Below are positions 31,028-33,551 of a stretch of DNA of 33,551 nucleotides, piece by piece. Position numbers and translations under genes: made by a program. The notes under the pieces are model-generated. The model worked only from the letters and a program-made list of their open reading frames with translations, had not been told where the DNA came from and ran no database searches. Each line of letters opens with the position of its first letter. Within the stretch, counting starts at the first letter, position 1. Origin of the DNA: Schizophyllum amplum (taxonomy: Eukaryota; Basidiomycota; Agaricomycetes; Agaricales; Schizophyllaceae); assembly GCA_007026445.1 (NCBI GenBank), contig VDMD01000210.1, positions 1 to 33,551 of the forward strand, written 5' to 3'.

Positions 31028-32663
31028 ATGGGCATCTTGACTGTCATACGAGCCGCCGCAGCGCAGCGCCTGTTGACGAGATCGGCGTCGAAGGACGCGG
31101 CCTATTCTAGCGACGAGCTGCCAATCAGCAATCCCTCGACTAGCTCCTCCAAGCGGCCACACCCAGAGGGAGGATTGGCAGCGTCTACCTCACTGCAGCG
31201 ACCCCAAACAGTTTTGTATGGATCGACGTCGTCCGCACCGCGACGAGACAGCGTGCTCGGCAGGGTCCCTGAGGACTCCACTGTCGACTTCCATGATGAA
31301 GAACTACGGGACGAACAGTCTGAAGAGGACTGGGAGCGCGAAGTGGGAGTAGCACTCGAGGCGCAGGGCCTGTATAAGGGTACGTCGACCGGCGGCCAGA
31401 AATCATCATGCTCATGGCATTGCAGGATCGTACAGGGCAGAGCTCACTCGATACAGTGCAGTTCCAATTAGCACGATTGTCTTTTTCGTCCTCGCCGCCG
31501 TTCCACCTCTCGTCTACCGGACGCACGGCAACAACTCCTATCCCTACACAGCCTACTTCCCCTATCCCCTCCGAGCTAATCCTGCCAGGAGCACTCTGGG
31601 TATTGACCTACGTCCTTAAGGGACCCATCTACTCCCTCTGTGCCTACGTAGCCGGCATACGGCAGCTACCACAATACCCATTCGTCCTTTGCCAACATAC
31701 TACCCTGCTGCACAGCGCTCTCTCCGTCACCCTTCGCCTAATCGCTGCATCCGCGCTCCTGATCCAGTACCATGCCGCCTTGCCCGAACCATACTATATG
31801 GATCCCTTTCCACCGCGCTTGGTGGGCGGGCGTGGGCTGGGCGGCTGCGGAAAGCGTCGTGGCCATGACTCTCGGCTACCGTGCAGTGTCCTGGTATCGC
31901 GACGTTCTCGTGGACATCAAAGATGTACGGAGGGGCGAAGCGAAGACCGATGGCCCTCAACGCCAAGAGGCGGACAAGGAGCAGCGCTTGGAACACTCGG
32001 CCGATAGCATATCGTCCCAGTCATCGCGTTCCGCGGACATCACACCGCGCCAGAACACTCGGGAAGGTGGCGAGCGGGAGCACTCCTGCGGTCATCGACC
32101 GATGTCGTCGTGCCAGAAGTCATAACTGCTCCGCCCCTGACGCGCACGATGTCGGAGGAGACGCTGGAGCAGGTCATTGAGCAGGATCTGGACGAGCTCA
32201 TAACCATACGCAAGAGGGAGGAGATTGAGGCGCAGTATGGCATGGCATTTATTGTTGGTCCTCGCTGCCATGTTTGATTACTCTTCGCTGATCACAGCTT
32301 CTAGCGCATCCCCATTCTAGTCCCTGTCCTGCAGCGCTTGAACTCGCTGCTGTTCTCCATTGGATCAATCCTTATAATCAGCGCTGCAACATTCCCAAAC
32401 TCAAAACCGCTGACAGGTTCTCGTCCGTCGCATACCGCCCGCGCACGTCGCTTTCACCCTCGTCAAGGACGTTGGCCGGCCGGTCGCGACAACATCAGCA
32501 ACGCTACCGCTAGCGCCATCTTGGTGCTGTTGCAGCAGCGCACGCTGTGCCGACCATAACGTCGGCAACGCTGGCTGGACCTCATGTCGCTGCATACATC
32601 GGCTTACTGATAGGTTTGGTGGTCTTCTTCGCCGGGCTAGGGATATGGGGTGCGCTGGAATAA
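31028..32663 (+). CDS. Fungal multi-pass membrane protein of unknown function, frame-broken
   Basis: Starts MGILTVIRAAAAQRLLTRSA. A Ser-rich cytosolic head ends in an acidic stretch (SEEDWEREVGVALEAQGLYK), then an in-phase intron to SYRAELTRYSAVPISTIVFF (helix 1). Continuing requires frame changes at short runs: C4 31566-31569 (to SELILPGALWVLTYVLKGPI), CCC 31783-31785 (to HTIWIPFHRAWWAGVGWAAA), and GGG 32076-32078 (to DVVVPEVITAPPLTRT). Then comes MSEETLEQVIEQDLDELITI, a hydrophobic segment VPVLQRLNSLLFSIGSILII, and a last helix AAYIGLLIGLVVFFAGLGIW ending ALE and TAA 32661-32663. The splice near 32240-32315 and that near 32500 are unresolved. WWAGVGWAAAE resembles a motif I have seen in uncharacterised fungal membrane proteins. 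It is either a gene read with several indel errors or a young pseudogene. Confidence 0.6.
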
Positions 32664-32999
32664 GCAGATAACTGATGTACGCGTATGCTTTTATACGCCA
32701 CGATGCTATATCTAAGACTTCCTTTATACTTTTGCCTCGGCCAATACGGTGAACAACTTCTGGGATTGGACCCCGGCTCGAAGCTGGGCAAAGTTGGAGC
32801 AAGCACTTGCTACTGAGTGACTGTCACAGAAATCAACCCCCTGATGATCACATGATGGACCGGCGTGACGAGCTCGTCACACCCGCAAGTTCATGTGGTG
32901 ACCACCTCGCTTCTGAGCTTCGCCACCACCTCAACCTTGGTCTTGTCTCATCATCTTTGCTCACTCCTACTTTGGCATATACTCTGTGCTCCTCCAACA
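32664..32999. other. Intergenic region with a 16-bp perfect palindrome
   Basis: No gene was seen in these 336 bp. A perfect 16-bp palindrome, GTGACGAGCTCGTCAC, lies at 32865-32880, about 120 bp upstream of the next start codon and could be an operator-like site. Pyrimidine-rich sequence precedes that ATG. Confidence 0.5.
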
Positions 33000-33551
33000 A
33001 TGGCCAAGAAAGATACATCGAAGAAGCTGCCACTGAGAAATCTCGACGGGCCGCGAAAGGTGAATCGGGACGACATTCGTTGAGCTGCATACGGCGAAGC
33101 ATAAGACTCTATATGTCCATGATACAGCAGGAGAGCTGGGTTGCTTATCCTCAGCGAGCTCGACGCAACGCTCTTACTCTCAGTTTGCGCTGCCACCGAG
33201 GAGGCAGCCCGGGCAACCGTCCAATGCTGCAAAGGCCCGACCTGCACCCGAAATCTGCGCCTGTGGCTGCTCCGTCGCGCACCCGTCTTACAGCCAGGAA
33301 TCCTGTTCGTGCCTCGAAGAGGCAGCCCATGCACCCGCAGTCCAAGATATACCCAATCTTGCAGCCATTCGTCGGGCCTTCGACCATATGTATCGCTCTA
33401 TGACAGGTGCTCTCGAGAAAGGGAACAACCCGCGGAGTACGCCAGCGTGTTCCAGAAGCTTCCTCCGCACGTCGCCATTCAAGCAAGCACTCCCATTATG
33501 CCTGGCCCCCTATCGACCTCGTTCAACAGCACTGTACTCAACTGCATGCAC
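33000..33551 (+). CDS. 5' part of an unidentified gene running off the window
   Basis: ATG at 33000-33002 opens MAKKDTSKKLPLRNLDGPRK, which stops at a likely GTGAAT donor near 33060. A possible acceptor is ATACAG near 33127. Downstream, one frame stays open from about 33130 to the window end and includes DIPNLAAIRRAFDHMYRSMT followed by GALEKGNN, which looks helical and coding; other frames are also open for part of the way, so the splice choice is uncertain. I do not recognise the family. Confidence 0.35.

Noticed and set aside
32690..32800. Possible tRNA-like B box (GGTCCAATCCC) on the minus strand
   Set aside because: No acceptor stem, D-arm or anticodon arm could be paired around it.

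Overview
This window reads as nuclear DNA of a filamentous basidiomycete, most likely an Agaricomycete. The support is GC-rich coding sequence, genes broken by many ~45-75 nt GT-AG introns (one with an exact TACTAAC branch site), very short intergenic spaces, an intron-bearing nuclear tRNA, and protein families typical of such fungi (F-box/LRR proteins, DHA2-type MFS transporter, DUF4211 protein). No bacterial operon, plasmid, phage or CRISPR signature is present.

Layout, left to right: a fungal protein of unknown function (-), an AIM34-like mitochondrial SAP protein (+), a decayed F-box paralog and an intact F-box gene (both -), an RRM-only protein resembling the RNA-binding half of cyclophilin E (-), a 5'-incomplete and frame-broken MFS transporter (+), an NSRP1/CCDC55-like splicing protein (-), a small cysteine-rich reading frame (-), TAF13 with a Q-rich extension (-), DPM2 (+), an ~8 kb gene for a giant C1-finger scaffold that may be UNC80-like (-), a DUF4211 protein (+), tRNA-Ile(UAU) (+), a SAP-domain/TKL protein kinase (+), mitoribosomal mS38 (+), the GPI mannosyltransferase GPI10 (-), a membrane protein with a broken frame (+), and the start of a further gene (+). 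Several pairs are divergent with promoters of only 128-349 bp.

Functionally these are mostly housekeeping genes: transcription initiation (TAF13), mRNA processing (RRM protein, NSRP1), mitochondria (AIM34, mS38), and ER dolichol/GPI chemistry (DPM2 helps make Dol-P-Man; GPI10 uses it). The most unusual item is the SAP-TKL kinase: its beta-3 lysine position is serine, and a lysine sits in the glycine-rich strand exactly where WNK kinases carry their catalytic lysine.

Several conserved genes are broken by single-base indels, most of them next to short homopolymer runs, which suggests uncorrected long-read assembly errors as much as true pseudogenes. All splice models here were worked out by eye from frame, GT/AG and family similarity; no searches were run.
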